Assembly: GCA_023953845.1 (NCBI GenBank)
Contig: JAMLJC010000002.1
Coordinates: 1-64,000 of the forward strand
Direction: 5' to 3'
From: Rhizobiaceae bacterium
GTDB taxonomy: Bacteria > Pseudomonadota > Alphaproteobacteria > Rhizobiales > Rhizobiaceae
DNA length: 64,000 nt
Below are positions 33,227 through 42,818 of the stretch, one piece after another. The notes beneath the pieces are model-generated. The model was not told where the DNA came from and did not search any database. It saw only the letters and a program-made list of their open reading frames with translations. Every line of letters starts with the position of its first letter. The first letter of the stretch is position 1. The position numbers and the translations under genes were made by a program.

Positions 33227-35359
33227 ATGTTGAAGAGTTCCGGCCTTACAACGAACTGGTCCGCCGAACCACATGTGTTGGATCGCCTTTTCCGCGCCCG
33301 CTCGGTCGCCCTTGTGGGCGTCTCGGCCGATCCGGCGAAACTCACGGGGGCGCCGCTACGCAACCTTTTGAAGACGGGCTATCAGGGGGCGATTTATCCC
33401 ATCAATCCGCGGTACGAACGTATCGGCGACCTGCGCTGCTTCGGAAGCATCCAGGATTTGCCCGAGGCGCCAGACGCGGCGCTCATCATGCTTGGGGCCG
33501 AGCATGTTCCTCAAGCGATCGAGGACTGCGGGCGGAAGGGCACGCAGGGGGCGATTGTGCTGAGCTCCGGGTTCGAGGAGGCGACGGACGGTGCGGCTCT
33601 CGCGCGACAACTCGCGACAGCGGCTGTCAAGAATCGCGTCGCTGTCATCGGTCCCAATTGCGAAGGCATCTGGTCGGTGCGCAACCGCATGGTGTTGACG
33701 TTCGGATCGGCTGCCGACCGAGAGCACTTGCACCACGCGCCGCTTGCCGTAGTCTCGCAAAGCGGCGCCATAGCGGGGGCCATCAGCCGGCATGTGCAGG
33801 ATTCCGGATTCGGCTGTTCCTATGTCGCGAGCGTGGGGAACGAGACCTGTCTCGATGCGGTGGATGTCATCGAATGGTTGCTCCGGCAGGATGACGTCAA
33901 AGTCATCGCGCTCTTTCTCGAAGGGTTGAAGCGGGGTCACAGGCTGGTCGAGGCAGCGAACCAGGCCAGGCGCCTCGGCGTGCAGATCGTGGCCCTGAAA
34001 TCCGGCAACACGGCGCTGGGCAGGATCGCCGCCAGCTCGCATACCGGCAAGATCGCCTCGGCCGAGGCGATCTATCGTGACGTGTTCAGGCAGTGCGGCA
34101 TCATTCAGGTCGAAGGGTTCAACGAACTTCTCGAAGCCTCGGAGATATTGACAAGCCTGCGTCGGCCTCGCTGCGCGTCAGGCGCGACTCCCGGGGTGGC
34201 CGTTTTCAGCATTCCGGGCGGCACTCGCGCACTGACCGTCGATCTTTGCGAGAAGCACAACGTGCCGCTGGCGACCTTCGATGCTGCTACGGAGAAAGGC
34301 ATAGCGGACCTCCTCCCAAGCTTTTCGCAGGCCGCCAATCCGACCGACCTCACCGGCCAGGTGCTAACCCACCCAGATCTGTTCAGGAATACGCTGGCTA
34401 TGGTCGCAAAAGATCCGAATTGCGAGGCTCTGCTGGTGCAGTTCGCCAATCGAGGCCTGGGAGACTTTAGCGAGAATTTCGACCGGATGGCGACCTTGGC
34501 CGCGGAGCTTCAGATACCTGTCGTGGCGTCCTTCCTGGGCGACCTGCCGCCGGCGCACGAACGTCGATCCGCCATGGACAAAGGTGTCCTGCCTGTGCGC
34601 GAGCCGGCCGACGCTATCCGTCAACTGGGATGGCTCTACGAATCGAGGCGCATCGCCGGAGCAGTTTGTCCCACGGTGACGAGAAAAGCTAAGCCGGGCC
34701 TGCCGGCGGGGTTAGCATCGCCATCCTGGCCAGCCCTGCTCAGCCTGCTCGAGGCAGCGGAAATCGACGTTCCGCGAACCGTCCTGCTCACCGGCGACGT
34801 CGAGCCCCTGGCCGTAGCGGGCCTCGTCTTTCCGCTGGTGGTCAAGGTCTTGCCCGAACACGCTGAACACAAGACCGAACTCGGCCTCGTGGAAGTCGGG
34901 TTGCATTCCTTCGAAGCGGTCGAAGAAGCGGTGAACCGAATGCGCAAGACGCTTGGAAATCCCGACGCTCCGCTCTTCATCCAGGAGATGGTAAGAGGTG
35001 TGGAAGTCGTGCTCTCGGCGATTGCCGATCCCGATTTTGGACCGGTGCTAGCGGTAGGAACCGGCGGCACCGGCGTCGAACTGTGGGGCGATGTCGCCTA
35101 TCTGCCGCTGCCGACAGACGAGGCGGCCGTGATGAGTTGCCTGGAGCGCCTGAAGCTCGGCAGGCTTCTCAAGGGTTTCAGAGGCCGCCCACCGGCAGAC
35201 GTCCAGGCTCTGGCAGAAGCGTCCGTCCGGCTTGGCGACCTGATGCTGTCGCTAGACGGCACGATCGCGGAGATCGAAATCAATCCGCTTTTCGCGCTGC
35301 CCGCGGGGAACGGCGTCGTCGCCGCGGATATTCTGGTTCGCCATCGTCAGCCGGACTGA
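33227..35359 (+). CDS. Single-chain acyl-CoA synthetase (NDP/ADP-forming)
   Basis: A 710-residue enzyme with fused alpha and beta parts. The N-terminal CoA-binding domain starts SVALVGVSADPAKLTGAPLRNLL. The succinyl-CoA-synthetase-like domain contains SSHTGKIAS with His272, the expected phosphohistidine. The ATP-grasp domain follows (PLVVKVLPEHAEHKTELGLV, VLAVGTGGTGVELW). It interconverts acyl-CoA plus ADP and phosphate with acid plus ATP. Placed after the 2-oxoacid oxidoreductase, it could conserve energy from its acyl-CoA product, as the IOR-ACD pair does in archaea, or activate an acid. Confidence 0.9.
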   Translation: MLKSSGLTTNWSAEPHVLDRLFRARSVALVGVSADPAKLTGAPLRNLLKTGYQGAIYPINPRYERIGDLRCFGSIQDLPEAPDAALIMLGAEHVPQAIEDCGRKGTQGAIVLSSGFEEATDGAALARQLATAAVKNRVAVIGPNCEGIWSVRNRMVLTFGSAADREHLHHAPLAVVSQSGAIAGAISRHVQDSGFGCSYVASVGNETCLDAVDVIEWLLRQDDVKVIALFLEGLKRGHRLVEAANQARRLGVQIVALKSGNTALGRIAASSHTGKIASAEAIYRDVFRQCGIIQVEGFNELLEASEILTSLRRPRCASGATPGVAVFSIPGGTRALTVDLCEKHNVPLATFDAATEKGIADLLPSFSQAANPTDLTGQVLTHPDLFRNTLAMVAKDPNCEALLVQFANRGLGDFSENFDRMATLAAELQIPVVASFLGDLPPAHERRSAMDKGVLPVREPADAIRQLGWLYESRRIAGAVCPTVTRKAKPGLPAGLASPSWPALLSLLEAAEIDVPRTVLLTGDVEPLAVAGLVFPLVVKVLPEHAEHKTELGLVEVGLHSFEAVEEAVNRMRKTLGNPDAPLFIQEMVRGVEVVLSAIADPDFGPVLAVGTGGTGVELWGDVAYLPLPTDEAAVMSCLERLKLGRLLKGFRGRPPADVQALAEASVRLGDLMLSLDGTIAEIEINPLFALPAGNGVVAADILVRHRQPD

Positions 35360-35374
35360 GAAGAGGTGGAGGCG

Positions 35375-36754
35375 ATGGCAAAAGCCGTCATGGACGAATT
35401 TGCGACGTTCGCTGCATCAGCCGACGACCATACGTTTCCTCTGCTTGCCCGCAGCCGTGCGATAGACGCGATCATCGACTGCATCGGCTGCATGCTGGCC
35501 GGCGTGGATGAACCGTGCGCGAAAAATCTGCGCGAGATCATGGCGTTCGGCAAGCGCGCCGCCACCTTGTCCTTCGTGCCCGGCGCTGGCTATACGGCGG
35601 CGCCGGAGGCGGCACTGTGCAACGGAACCGCCGCGCATGCTCTCGACTATGACGATACCAATCATCCGGCCTATGCGCATCCAAGCGCAGTGCTCGTTCC
35701 GGCATTGCTGGCGATATCGCCCCTGGCGGATGCCCGCGGGACCGACATCGTCTCGTCCTACATCGTTGGCTTCGACCTGATCGGAAAGCTCGGTCGTGTC
35801 TTGAATACGGGCCACTACGCCAAGGGCTGGCACAGCACGAACACCTTCGGTGCTGTCGCAGCCGCTCTCGCCTGTGCGCGCCTGCTTTGCCTGCCGGCCG
35901 AGAAGATCAGCATCGCCATGGGGATCGCGGCCTCCGGGGCCAGCGGCGTTCGCGCCAATTTCGGCACCATGGTCAAACCCCTTCACGCCGGCCTGGCCGC
36001 GCAGACGGGCGTACGTGCGGCGCTGCTGGCGCGCGCCGGCTATGATGCAGCGGAAGATGCGTTCATGGGAAAGGCGGGCTATCTGGCCGCCTTCCGCGGC
36101 GAAGGGGAGCCTCAGCCAGGCTTTCTGTCGACGCCGGGCGAACCGCTCGAAATCCTGACCGACTATGGCCTGGCACTCAAACCCTATCCGAGTTGCGGCG
36201 CAACTCACCCCGGTATCGAAGCCGGGATCCTGCTCAACCAGCAGCTTTTTCCTCGCGGCAATGCATCCGGAGACTTGAGGCGGGTGCGGATCGGCGTCGC
36301 GCGCATGGCGCTGAATCCGCTCATCCATCACGTAGCGAGAACGCCCCTGCAAGGCAAGTTCTGCCTGGAGTACTGCGTGGCCGCTGCCCTGGTGGAAGGC
36401 AGGGTCGACCTGTCGACCTTCAGTCCGGAGAAGATCACTGATCAGGCGATACAGGCTGTGGCCGGCAATACGACGATGGTCGTGGACGAGCGCGTCGCCG
36501 AAAGTCCTGAATTTTCCACGGTCGTTCTTGTGGAAACCAATGCCGGCCGTGTCGAGGAAATCCTAGTGCCGCTGGCGAAGGGAAAACCCGAGCGCTGGAT
36601 GAGCAGAGCCGAGCGGCTGGAGAAATTTCAAGACTGCATCGCATATGCCCGTGGAACCACTCCGAAGGATCTTTTTGAGCAGTTTGAAACGATGGATTCA
36701 GATATTCAGGTTGAAGCGCTGATCTCGACTTTGCGTGATCATCTCACTCCTTGA
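35375..36754 (+). CDS. MmgE/PrpD family protein
   Basis: A 459-residue protein of the 2-methylcitrate dehydratase/aconitate decarboxylase superfamily. NGTAAHALDYDDTNHPAYAHPSAVLVPALLA contains the conserved DYDD-T motif, and KPYPSCGATHPGIEA is the second active-site segment. ATG 35375 follows AGAGGTGGAGG. Members (de)hydrate methylcitrate or decarboxylate cis-aconitate, and many have unknown substrates. It ends the plus-strand run and is convergent with the liu operon, with only 11 bases between stops. Confidence 0.9.
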   Translation: MAKAVMDEFATFAASADDHTFPLLARSRAIDAIIDCIGCMLAGVDEPCAKNLREIMAFGKRAATLSFVPGAGYTAAPEAALCNGTAAHALDYDDTNHPAYAHPSAVLVPALLAISPLADARGTDIVSSYIVGFDLIGKLGRVLNTGHYAKGWHSTNTFGAVAAALACARLLCLPAEKISIAMGIAASGASGVRANFGTMVKPLHAGLAAQTGVRAALLARAGYDAAEDAFMGKAGYLAAFRGEGEPQPGFLSTPGEPLEILTDYGLALKPYPSCGATHPGIEAGILLNQQLFPRGNASGDLRRVRIGVARMALNPLIHHVARTPLQGKFCLEYCVAAALVEGRVDLSTFSPEKITDQAIQAVAGNTTMVVDERVAESPEFSTVVLVETNAGRVEEILVPLAKGKPERWMSRAERLEKFQDCIAYARGTTPKDLFEQFETMDSDIQVEALISTLRDHLTP

Positions 36755-36765
36755 CCGAATAAAGC

Positions 36766-37662
36766 TCACGATGAAAGGCGGCTCGCCTTGTAGACATTCG
36801 AGTCTGCCGGCCGCCCGAGTTCGTCGGAGATGAAGGCAACTGCGTCCAGCAATTTCGGAAGGTTCACGTCGGTCCGCATTCCCAGACCCTCGAGCATATA
36901 GACGACGGCCTCTGTTGCGACGTTGCCGCTTGCGCCCTTTGCGTAGGGACAGCCTCCAAGACCGCCTGCCGCCGCGTCGATCGTCCGGACGCCGTCCTCG
37001 ACGACGGCAAAAAGGTTGGCGAGCGCTTGGCCGTAGGTGTCGTGAAAGTGGGCGGCGATGCGCTCGATGGGCAGGAAGCCCGACACCGCGCGTACAAGAT
37101 CGCGGGCCTTGTTCGGTGTCCCTGTCCCGATCGTGTCACCAAGTGAAATCTCGTAGCAGCCGAGTTCACCCAGCGCTGCCGCGACCTTCACCACCTCCTG
37201 GGGAGGCACCTGGCCCTGGTAGGGGCAGCCGAGGACGCAGGATACATAGCCTCGCATCCTTATGCCGGCGGCATGCGCTCGATCCGCGACCGGACGGAAA
37301 CGGTCTATGGATTCGGCGATCGAACAGTTGATGTTTTTTCGCGAGAAGGCTTCGGAGGCCGAAGCGAAGATCGCGATCTCGCGCGTGCCGGCGGCAAGGG
37401 CGGCATCAAAACCCTTCTCGTTCGGCACGAGGACAGGGAAATTGACGCCATCGCGGATGCCGAGTGTCGTCAGCACGACGTCCGTGCCTGCCATCTGCGG
37501 CACCCATTTGGGCGATACGAAGCTGCCGACCTCGATCGTTTTCAGTCCGGCGGCGAGCAACTTCTCGACGAAGGCGATGCGGACCTGCGGCGAGACCAGA
37601 ATCGCTTCATTCTGAAGTCCGTCGCGCGGCCCGACCTCGACGATCCTGACCGCTCCTGTCAC
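36766..37662 (-). CDS. liuE: Hydroxymethylglutaryl-CoA lyase
   Basis: A 298-residue TIM-barrel lyase. VEVGPRDGLQNE, ISLGDTIGTGTP, AAHFHDTYGQALAN and GGLGGCPYAKGASGN include the metal ligands and the catalytic Cys. GTG 37662 overlaps the liuD stop as GTGA and removes a non-conserved N-terminal extension. It cleaves HMG-CoA to acetyl-CoA and acetoacetate, the last step of leucine breakdown, consistent with its place after the carboxylase and hydratase genes. Confidence 0.93.
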   Translation of the reverse strand: MTGAVRIVEVGPRDGLQNEAILVSPQVRIAFVEKLLAAGLKTIEVGSFVSPKWVPQMAGTDVVLTTLGIRDGVNFPVLVPNEKGFDAALAAGTREIAIFASASEAFSRKNINCSIAESIDRFRPVADRAHAAGIRMRGYVSCVLGCPYQGQVPPQEVVKVAAALGELGCYEISLGDTIGTGTPNKARDLVRAVSGFLPIERIAAHFHDTYGQALANLFAVVEDGVRTIDAAAGGLGGCPYAKGASGNVATEAVVYMLEGLGMRTDVNLPKLLDAVAFISDELGRPADSNVYKASRLSS

Positions 37663-39656
37663 AGCACGTTTCCATCGATCTCGAACTCCACGAGTTCCGC
37701 GCCTTCCTGCACGAAGTCTCCCGTGCCGCAATGCAGGGCAATCAGCGTGCCATCGGCGGGCGCATGCAATGTGTGCTCCATCTTCATCGCCTCCATGATA
37801 AGCAGCGGCTCTCCGCGCTTGAGCCGGTCGCCGGGGGCGGCCAGGATCTGGCGGACCGAGCCCGGCATGGGCGCGCGCAGATGCCCCGCATCCGCAACGA
37901 CCTTGCTTTCGCCGGCGAAGGGGTCAGCGAACCCGAACCTGCGGCTCCCCCGCGCGTTGGAGATATCGACCTCGCGGCCGAACCAGACCTCGGAAACCAC
38001 CTCCTTGCTGTCCCCGTAGAAGACATCCAACCGGCCATCGGGTCTCGCATTCACGTGGAACGGACGAGTTCCCGAAGCCGTCTCTAGGCTTAGGCCCGCG
38101 CGCTCGTACGTCAGCGTAACCTCGGCGTCGTCGAAGCGGAATTTGCGGCGACGGCGACCGACCATCATCCAGCCGTCCGAAATGTCCCAGGGCGACATGA
38201 CGCGCCGACGTTCCGCAGCGAGTACGGCGGCCGCGGCCGCGGCCAGGTCGCGATCGTCGATCCCAGCCTCTCCATGGCCGAGAAGTCGTGGAAGCTCGCG
38301 CTCTATGAACCCGGTATCCATCTTGCCCGCGCGGACGTCCGAATGCGCGGCCAACGCCTTGAGGAAGCTGACATTGGTTTTGACGCCCGCGACCTGGAAG
38401 CCGGCGAGCGCGTCCTCCAGCCGGTCGAGCGCCTGAAGCCGGTTGGCGCCGCTGACGATAAGCTTCGCCAGCATCGGGTCGTAGTACGGGGTGACCGTAT
38501 CGCCCTCGCGAAAGCCGCTGTCGATCCGGATTCCGTCGCCGACCGGCGGCTGGCGCCACCGTTCGATCCTGCCGATCGAAGGGAGGAAGCCGCTCTGCGG
38601 ATCCTCGGCGTAGATTCGGACCTCGAATGCATGGCCGGACCGCTCGATCTCGTCCTGTCCCAGAGGCAATTCCTCACCGAAGGCGACGCGCAACTGCCAC
38701 TCCACCAGATCAAGCCCGGTGATCGCCTCCGTCACCGGATGCTCCACTTGCAGGCGGGTGTTCATCTCGATGAAGTAGAACCCGTCTTCATTGGCGACGA
38801 ACTCGACCGTCCCGGCGCCCGTATAGCCGACAGCCGCGCCGGCGGCGCGCGCCGCCGAGCAGACGCGCTCGCGCTCCTCTTCCGACAGCGACGAGGACGG
38901 CGCTTCCTCCACCACCTTCTGATGCCGACGCTGCAATGTGCACTCCCGCTCGAACAGGGACACGATGTTGCCGTGCGTATCGCCGAAGATCTGCACCTCG
39001 ACGTGGCGAGGCCGTGCGATGAATTTCTCGATCAGAACATGGTCGTCGCCGAAGGCAGCCTTCGCCTCGCGCTTTGCGGCCGTGAGGGACGGTGCGAAAC
39101 CGGCCGCATCTTCGGCGAGGCGCATGCCCTTGCCCCCACCGCCGGCGGAGGCCTTGACGAGCACCGGGAAGCCGATGCGCTCTGCCTCCGCGGCGAGCTT
39201 GTCCGTGTCCTGGTCCGCGCCGTGATAGCCGGGTACCAGCGGCACGCCCGATCCTTCCATCAAGACCTTGGCCGCCGACTTCGAGGCCATGGCGCGGATC
39301 GCCTCCACGGGCGGTCCGACGAAAATGATGCCCGCCTCGTGGCAGGCGACCGCAAAACTCTCGTTCTCGGAAAGGAAACCGTAGCCGGGATGGATCGCCT
39401 CGGCCCCGGTGCGCCGTGCGACTTCGATGATCCGATCGATCCTCAAGTAGCTTTCCGTCGCCGGCGCGGGACCGATCAGCACGGCCTCGTCAGCCATTGA
39501 TACGTGCTGCGAATCCGCGTCGGCCTCGGAGAAGACGGCCACGGTGTGCAAGCCCATGCGTCTCGCCGTGCGAATGATGCGGCAGGCGATCTCGCCGCGG
39601 TTGGCAATCAGAAGCTTCGTGAAGCGCCGTTCGAGGCGTTGCTGTTTGGCCGGCAT
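37659..39656 (-). CDS. liuD: Biotin-dependent acyl-CoA carboxylase alpha subunit (methylcrotonyl-CoA type)
   Basis: A 665-residue protein with a biotin carboxylase domain (KLLIANRGEIACRIIRTARRM; ATP loop KASAGGGGKGM; EMNTRLQVEHPVTE) and a C-terminal biotin carrier domain whose EAMKMEH motif carries the biotinyl Lys at about residue 625. ATG 39656 overlaps the liuC stop (TGATG). With the beta subunit encoded at 40453-42060 it would carboxylate 3-methylcrotonyl-CoA. A geranyl-CoA carboxylase role cannot be excluded. Confidence 0.92.
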   Translation of the reverse strand: MPAKQQRLERRFTKLLIANRGEIACRIIRTARRMGLHTVAVFSEADADSQHVSMADEAVLIGPAPATESYLRIDRIIEVARRTGAEAIHPGYGFLSENESFAVACHEAGIIFVGPPVEAIRAMASKSAAKVLMEGSGVPLVPGYHGADQDTDKLAAEAERIGFPVLVKASAGGGGKGMRLAEDAAGFAPSLTAAKREAKAAFGDDHVLIEKFIARPRHVEVQIFGDTHGNIVSLFERECTLQRRHQKVVEEAPSSSLSEEERERVCSAARAAGAAVGYTGAGTVEFVANEDGFYFIEMNTRLQVEHPVTEAITGLDLVEWQLRVAFGEELPLGQDEIERSGHAFEVRIYAEDPQSGFLPSIGRIERWRQPPVGDGIRIDSGFREGDTVTPYYDPMLAKLIVSGANRLQALDRLEDALAGFQVAGVKTNVSFLKALAAHSDVRAGKMDTGFIERELPRLLGHGEAGIDDRDLAAAAAAVLAAERRRVMSPWDISDGWMMVGRRRRKFRFDDAEVTLTYERAGLSLETASGTRPFHVNARPDGRLDVFYGDSKEVVSEVWFGREVDISNARGSRRFGFADPFAGESKVVADAGHLRAPMPGSVRQILAAPGDRLKRGEPLLIMEAMKMEHTLHAPADGTLIALHCGTGDFVQEGAELVEFEIDGNVL

Positions 39657-40447
39657 CACTTTTCGCCTCCGCAATCCCAGGATGCGCGGCGTCGCGAGAG
39701 GAAGGCATCCAGCCCCTCCTTCGCCTCTTCGCGCGCACGAACCGCGGAGATCCGTACCGCCGTCATCTCGATCATCGCGGCGTCGATCGGCCGGTGGCCG
39801 ATATCGCTTACGAGCAGCTTGGCCTCGCGACGGGCGGCCGGCGCTCCTTTCCCGAGCGCCTCGACGATCTCCGCGACGCGGCGTTCGAGCGTGTCGGGTT
39901 CAACGGCCTCGTGAACGAGGCCGATCGCCTGTGCGGTACGTGCTCCAAAGATTTCGGCGGTCTGGAAATAGCGTCGTGCCTGTCTCGGACCGATCGCGGC
40001 GACGACATAGGGGCCTATCGCCGATGGGATCAGGCCGAACTTGACTTCGGACAGCGCGAACTTCGCCGCGGTTGAGGCGATGGCGATGTCGCAGCACGCG
40101 ACGAGTCCGACACCGCCGCCGTAGGCAGGCCCCTGCACGACCGCTATCGTGGGCTTCGGGAATTCGTCGAGCGTGCGCATCAGTTCGGCCAGCTTGCGCG
40201 CGTCCTCGAGATTCTCATCCTCGCTGGCAGCGGCGGCGCGCTTCATCCATCCGAGCTCCGCTCCGGCACTGAAGCTTGGCCCTTCCGCGGCCAGGATCAG
40301 GATCTGCGCCGCCGGTTCGGCCTCAAGTTCCCGCAGTGAGGCCGTAAGATCCGCGATCAGCCGGTCGTCGAAAGCGTTGTGCTTCTCCGGACGGGTGAGC
40401 GTCACCCGCGCAACGCCCTTTTCGATGTCGATACGGAACTGGCCCAT
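39656..40447 (-). CDS. liuC: Methylglutaconyl-CoA hydratase-like crotonase
   Basis: A 263-residue crotonase. GPAYGGGVGLVACCDIAIAS and FALSEVKFGLIPSAIGPYV are typical of the LiuC/AtuE group, including the Gly in place of the first Glu. ATG 40447 follows the liuB stop by five bases and is preferred to the longer upstream frame. It hydrates 3-methylglutaconyl-CoA to HMG-CoA, the substrate of the lyase encoded downstream. Confidence 0.9.
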   Translation of the reverse strand: MGQFRIDIEKGVARVTLTRPEKHNAFDDRLIADLTASLRELEAEPAAQILILAAEGPSFSAGAELGWMKRAAAASEDENLEDARKLAELMRTLDEFPKPTIAVVQGPAYGGGVGLVACCDIAIASTAAKFALSEVKFGLIPSAIGPYVVAAIGPRQARRYFQTAEIFGARTAQAIGLVHEAVEPDTLERRVAEIVEALGKGAPAARREAKLLVSDIGHRPIDAAMIEMTAVRISAVRAREEAKEGLDAFLSRRRASWDCGGEK

Positions 40448-40452
40448 GGTGG

Positions 40453-42060
40453 CTACATCCTGAACAGGCCGAACCTTGTCGGCTCGATTGGAGCGTTGCG
40501 ACCGGCACTGAGCGCCAGTGCGAGTATCCGCCGCGTATCGGCCGGGTCGATCACGCCGTCGTCCCAGAGCCGCGCCGTGGAGTAATAGGGGTGGCCCTGC
40601 CGTTCGTACTGGTCGCGGATTGGGGCGCGGAAAGCTTCCTCGTCCTCGGCGGTCCACACTCCACCCTTCGCCTCGATCGCTTCGCGCCGCAGCAGTGACA
40701 GCACACTGGCAGCCTGCTCTCCGCCCATGACAGAGATGCGGGCATTGGGCCACATCCAAAGGAAGCGCGGCGAATAGGCTCTGCCGCACATGCCGTAGTT
40801 GCCGGCGCCGTAGCTCCCCCCGACAACAACCGTATATTTCGGCACATTGGTGGTGGAGACGGCCGTCACCAGCTTGGCGCCGTCCTTGGCGATGCCGCCG
40901 GCCTCGTATTTCTTCCCGACCATGAAGCCGGTGATGTTCTGCAGAAAGACCAGGGGAAGCTCCCGCTGGCTGCACAGCTCGATGAAGTGGGCGCCCTTCT
41001 GCGCGCTTTCGCTGAACAGGATGCCGTTGTTAGCGACGATCCCGACCGGATAGCCCCAGATATGGGCGAAACCACACACCAGCGTCGTCCCGTAGAGCGC
41101 CTTGAACTCGTCGAACTCCGACGCGTCGACGATGCGGGCGATGATGTCACGGATATCGAAAGGCTTGCGCTGGTCCACGGGAACGATGCCGTAGAGCTCT
41201 TCCGCCGGGTACAAGGGCTCGCGCGCTGGAATGAGGCCGCGCGCCGACTTCTCCAGATGACTCACGCCCGCGACGACCCGGCGGGCGATGCCGATGGCAT
41301 GAGCGTCGTCGGTCGCATAATGATCCGCGACACCCGACTGCCGCGTGTGGACATCCGCGCCGCCCAATTCCTCCGCGGTCACCACTTCGCCGGTCGCCGC
41401 TTTGACCAGGGGCGGGCCGCCCAGGAAGATCGTGCCCTGGTTGCGGACGATGATGCTCTCGTCGCACATCGCCGGCACGTAGGCCCCACCTGCCGTGCAG
41501 GAGCCCATAACGATGGCGATCTGCGGGATGCCGGCCGCCGACATCTGCGACTGGTTGTAGAAGATGCGGCCAAAATTCCGCTCGTCGGGAAAGATCTCGT
41601 CCTGCAACGGCAGGAATGCGCCCCCGGAATCCACCATGTAGATGCATGGTAACCGGTTCTGCATGGCGATATCCTGCGCCCGGAGATGCTTCTTCACCGT
41701 CAGCGGATAGTAGGAGCCACCTTTTACCGTCGCGTCGTTGGCGACGATCATGCATTCCCGGCCGCTGACCCGGCCGATGCCTGTGACGAGGCCGGCGCTC
41801 GGTACCTCGTCGCCGTAGAGGCCGAGGGCGGCCATGGCGCCTACCTCGAGGAAGGGCGAACCCGGATCGAGGAGGAGGTCGATGCGGTCGCGGGCGAGCA
41901 ACTTGCCGCGCGATACGTGCTTGGTCCGGGCCTCCTCGCTGCCGCCGCGGCCGATTCCTTCGAGTCGCGAATGGAAATCCTCGACGAGCGTGCGCATTGA
42001 CGCCGCGTTCGAAGAGAAGACGGGGAGGCGGGGATCCACCCCGTTCGCAAGCACTGCCAT
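40453..42060 (-). CDS. liuB: Acyl-CoA carboxylase beta (carboxyltransferase) subunit
   Basis: A 535-residue carboxyltransferase. GKLLARDRIDLLLDPGSPFLEVG, YYPLTVKKHLRAQDIA, GSCTAGGAYVPAMCDESIIV and GSYGAGNYGMCGRAYSPRFL are methylcrotonyl-CoA carboxylase signatures. ATG 42060 has GGGAGGA seven bases upstream; a longer frame starting at 42150 would run through the operator. It is the first gene of the liu operon. No isovaleryl-CoA dehydrogenase (liuA) gene is present in this operon. Confidence 0.92.
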   Translation of the reverse strand: MAVLANGVDPRLPVFSSNAASMRTLVEDFHSRLEGIGRGGSEEARTKHVSRGKLLARDRIDLLLDPGSPFLEVGAMAALGLYGDEVPSAGLVTGIGRVSGRECMIVANDATVKGGSYYPLTVKKHLRAQDIAMQNRLPCIYMVDSGGAFLPLQDEIFPDERNFGRIFYNQSQMSAAGIPQIAIVMGSCTAGGAYVPAMCDESIIVRNQGTIFLGGPPLVKAATGEVVTAEELGGADVHTRQSGVADHYATDDAHAIGIARRVVAGVSHLEKSARGLIPAREPLYPAEELYGIVPVDQRKPFDIRDIIARIVDASEFDEFKALYGTTLVCGFAHIWGYPVGIVANNGILFSESAQKGAHFIELCSQRELPLVFLQNITGFMVGKKYEAGGIAKDGAKLVTAVSTTNVPKYTVVVGGSYGAGNYGMCGRAYSPRFLWMWPNARISVMGGEQAASVLSLLRREAIEAKGGVWTAEDEEAFRAPIRDQYERQGHPYYSTARLWDDGVIDPADTRRILALALSAGRNAPIEPTRFGLFRM

Positions 42061-42126
42061 ACCCATTCCTCCCGTCGGTGGCATCGCGTTCCGCCGATAT
42101 CCTCGCAGCAGAAGAAGTTGCGGAGA

Positions 42127-42152
42127 TAATGAAACGGTTGGCCGGTTCATTA
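42127..42152. promoter_or_regulatory. Palindromic operator between liuB and TetR gene
   Basis: TAATGAAACGG (42127-42137) and CCGGTTCATTA (42142-42152) are inverted repeats with 10 of 11 matching positions and a four-base spacer. The site lies in the short divergent promoter, 67 bases upstream of liuB and 70 upstream of the TetR gene, as expected for dual control by the TetR protein. Confidence 0.7.
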
Positions 42153-42221
42153 TCTATTGCGCGTTGAATGTCAAGCATGCAGGTCTTATGCACGAAGCGG
42201 TGAACGCTAGGAGAAGACCTG

Positions 42222-42818
42222 ATGGTGCGACCCGTTGGTTCCGATGGAGCGCGGACGGAAGCCGCAATACGCGACGCTGCGATCCATCTGATCGCTGTCA
42301 AGGGGTTTGAGGCCGTCACCCTGCGCGGAATCGCGAAGCAGGTCGGCATCCAGGCAAGCTCGCTGTACCGCTACTACCCAAGCAAAAGCGAACTCCTCAT
42401 GACGATCATCACCGCCCATATGGAGGAACTCCTCGACCAATGGGCTGAGGCGGCGCCGGTCGGCGACAGTGCTCTGGAACGTCTCGATGCCTTCATAGAA
42501 TTCCATGTGCGCTATCATTCCTCAAAGCCGACGGAGGTCTTCATTGCCAATATGGAGATGCGCAGCCTTGCACCGGACGACCGGAAGACGGTCGTGGCGA
42601 TGCGCAAGCGTTATGAGGACATCCTGCGCCAGATCCTGCTCGACGGCGTCGGGGAAGGGGTGTTTTCCGTGCCGGATGCGCGGGTCGCCACCTTTGCCAT
42701 CCTCGCCATGCTGACTGGGCTCACCGCCTGGTATCAGGAGGGAGGGCGGCTATCGAAAGACGAATTGGTCGCCTGTTACTCCAAGCTCGTGACGACAGGC
42801 CTCAGCAGCGTCGCATAG
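42222..42818 (+). CDS. TetR-family transcriptional regulator of the liu operon
   Basis: A 198-residue regulator. The N-terminal helix-turn-helix GFEAVTLRGIAKQVGIQASSLYRYYPSKSELL is classic TetR. The C-terminal domain has no recognised subfamily motif but is helical and would bind a ligand, probably an acyl-CoA. It is divergent from liuB with a good operator between them. Many bacteria use a MerR-type LiuR for this pathway, so a TetR regulator is a variant arrangement. Confidence 0.9.
   Translation: MVRPVGSDGARTEAAIRDAAIHLIAVKGFEAVTLRGIAKQVGIQASSLYRYYPSKSELLMTIITAHMEELLDQWAEAAPVGDSALERLDAFIEFHVRYHSSKPTEVFIANMEMRSLAPDDRKTVVAMRKRYEDILRQILLDGVGEGVFSVPDARVATFAILAMLTGLTAWYQEGGRLSKDELVACYSKLVTTGLSSVA

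Noticed and set aside
32344..33363. A long minus-strand frame opposite dctM
   Set aside because: Its composition (many charged and Gln/His residues opposite membrane helices) is that of a shadow frame.
38274..39500. A 408-codon plus-strand frame within liuD
   Set aside because: It is antisense to the biotin carboxylase domain, with no recognisable motif and no ribosome site.
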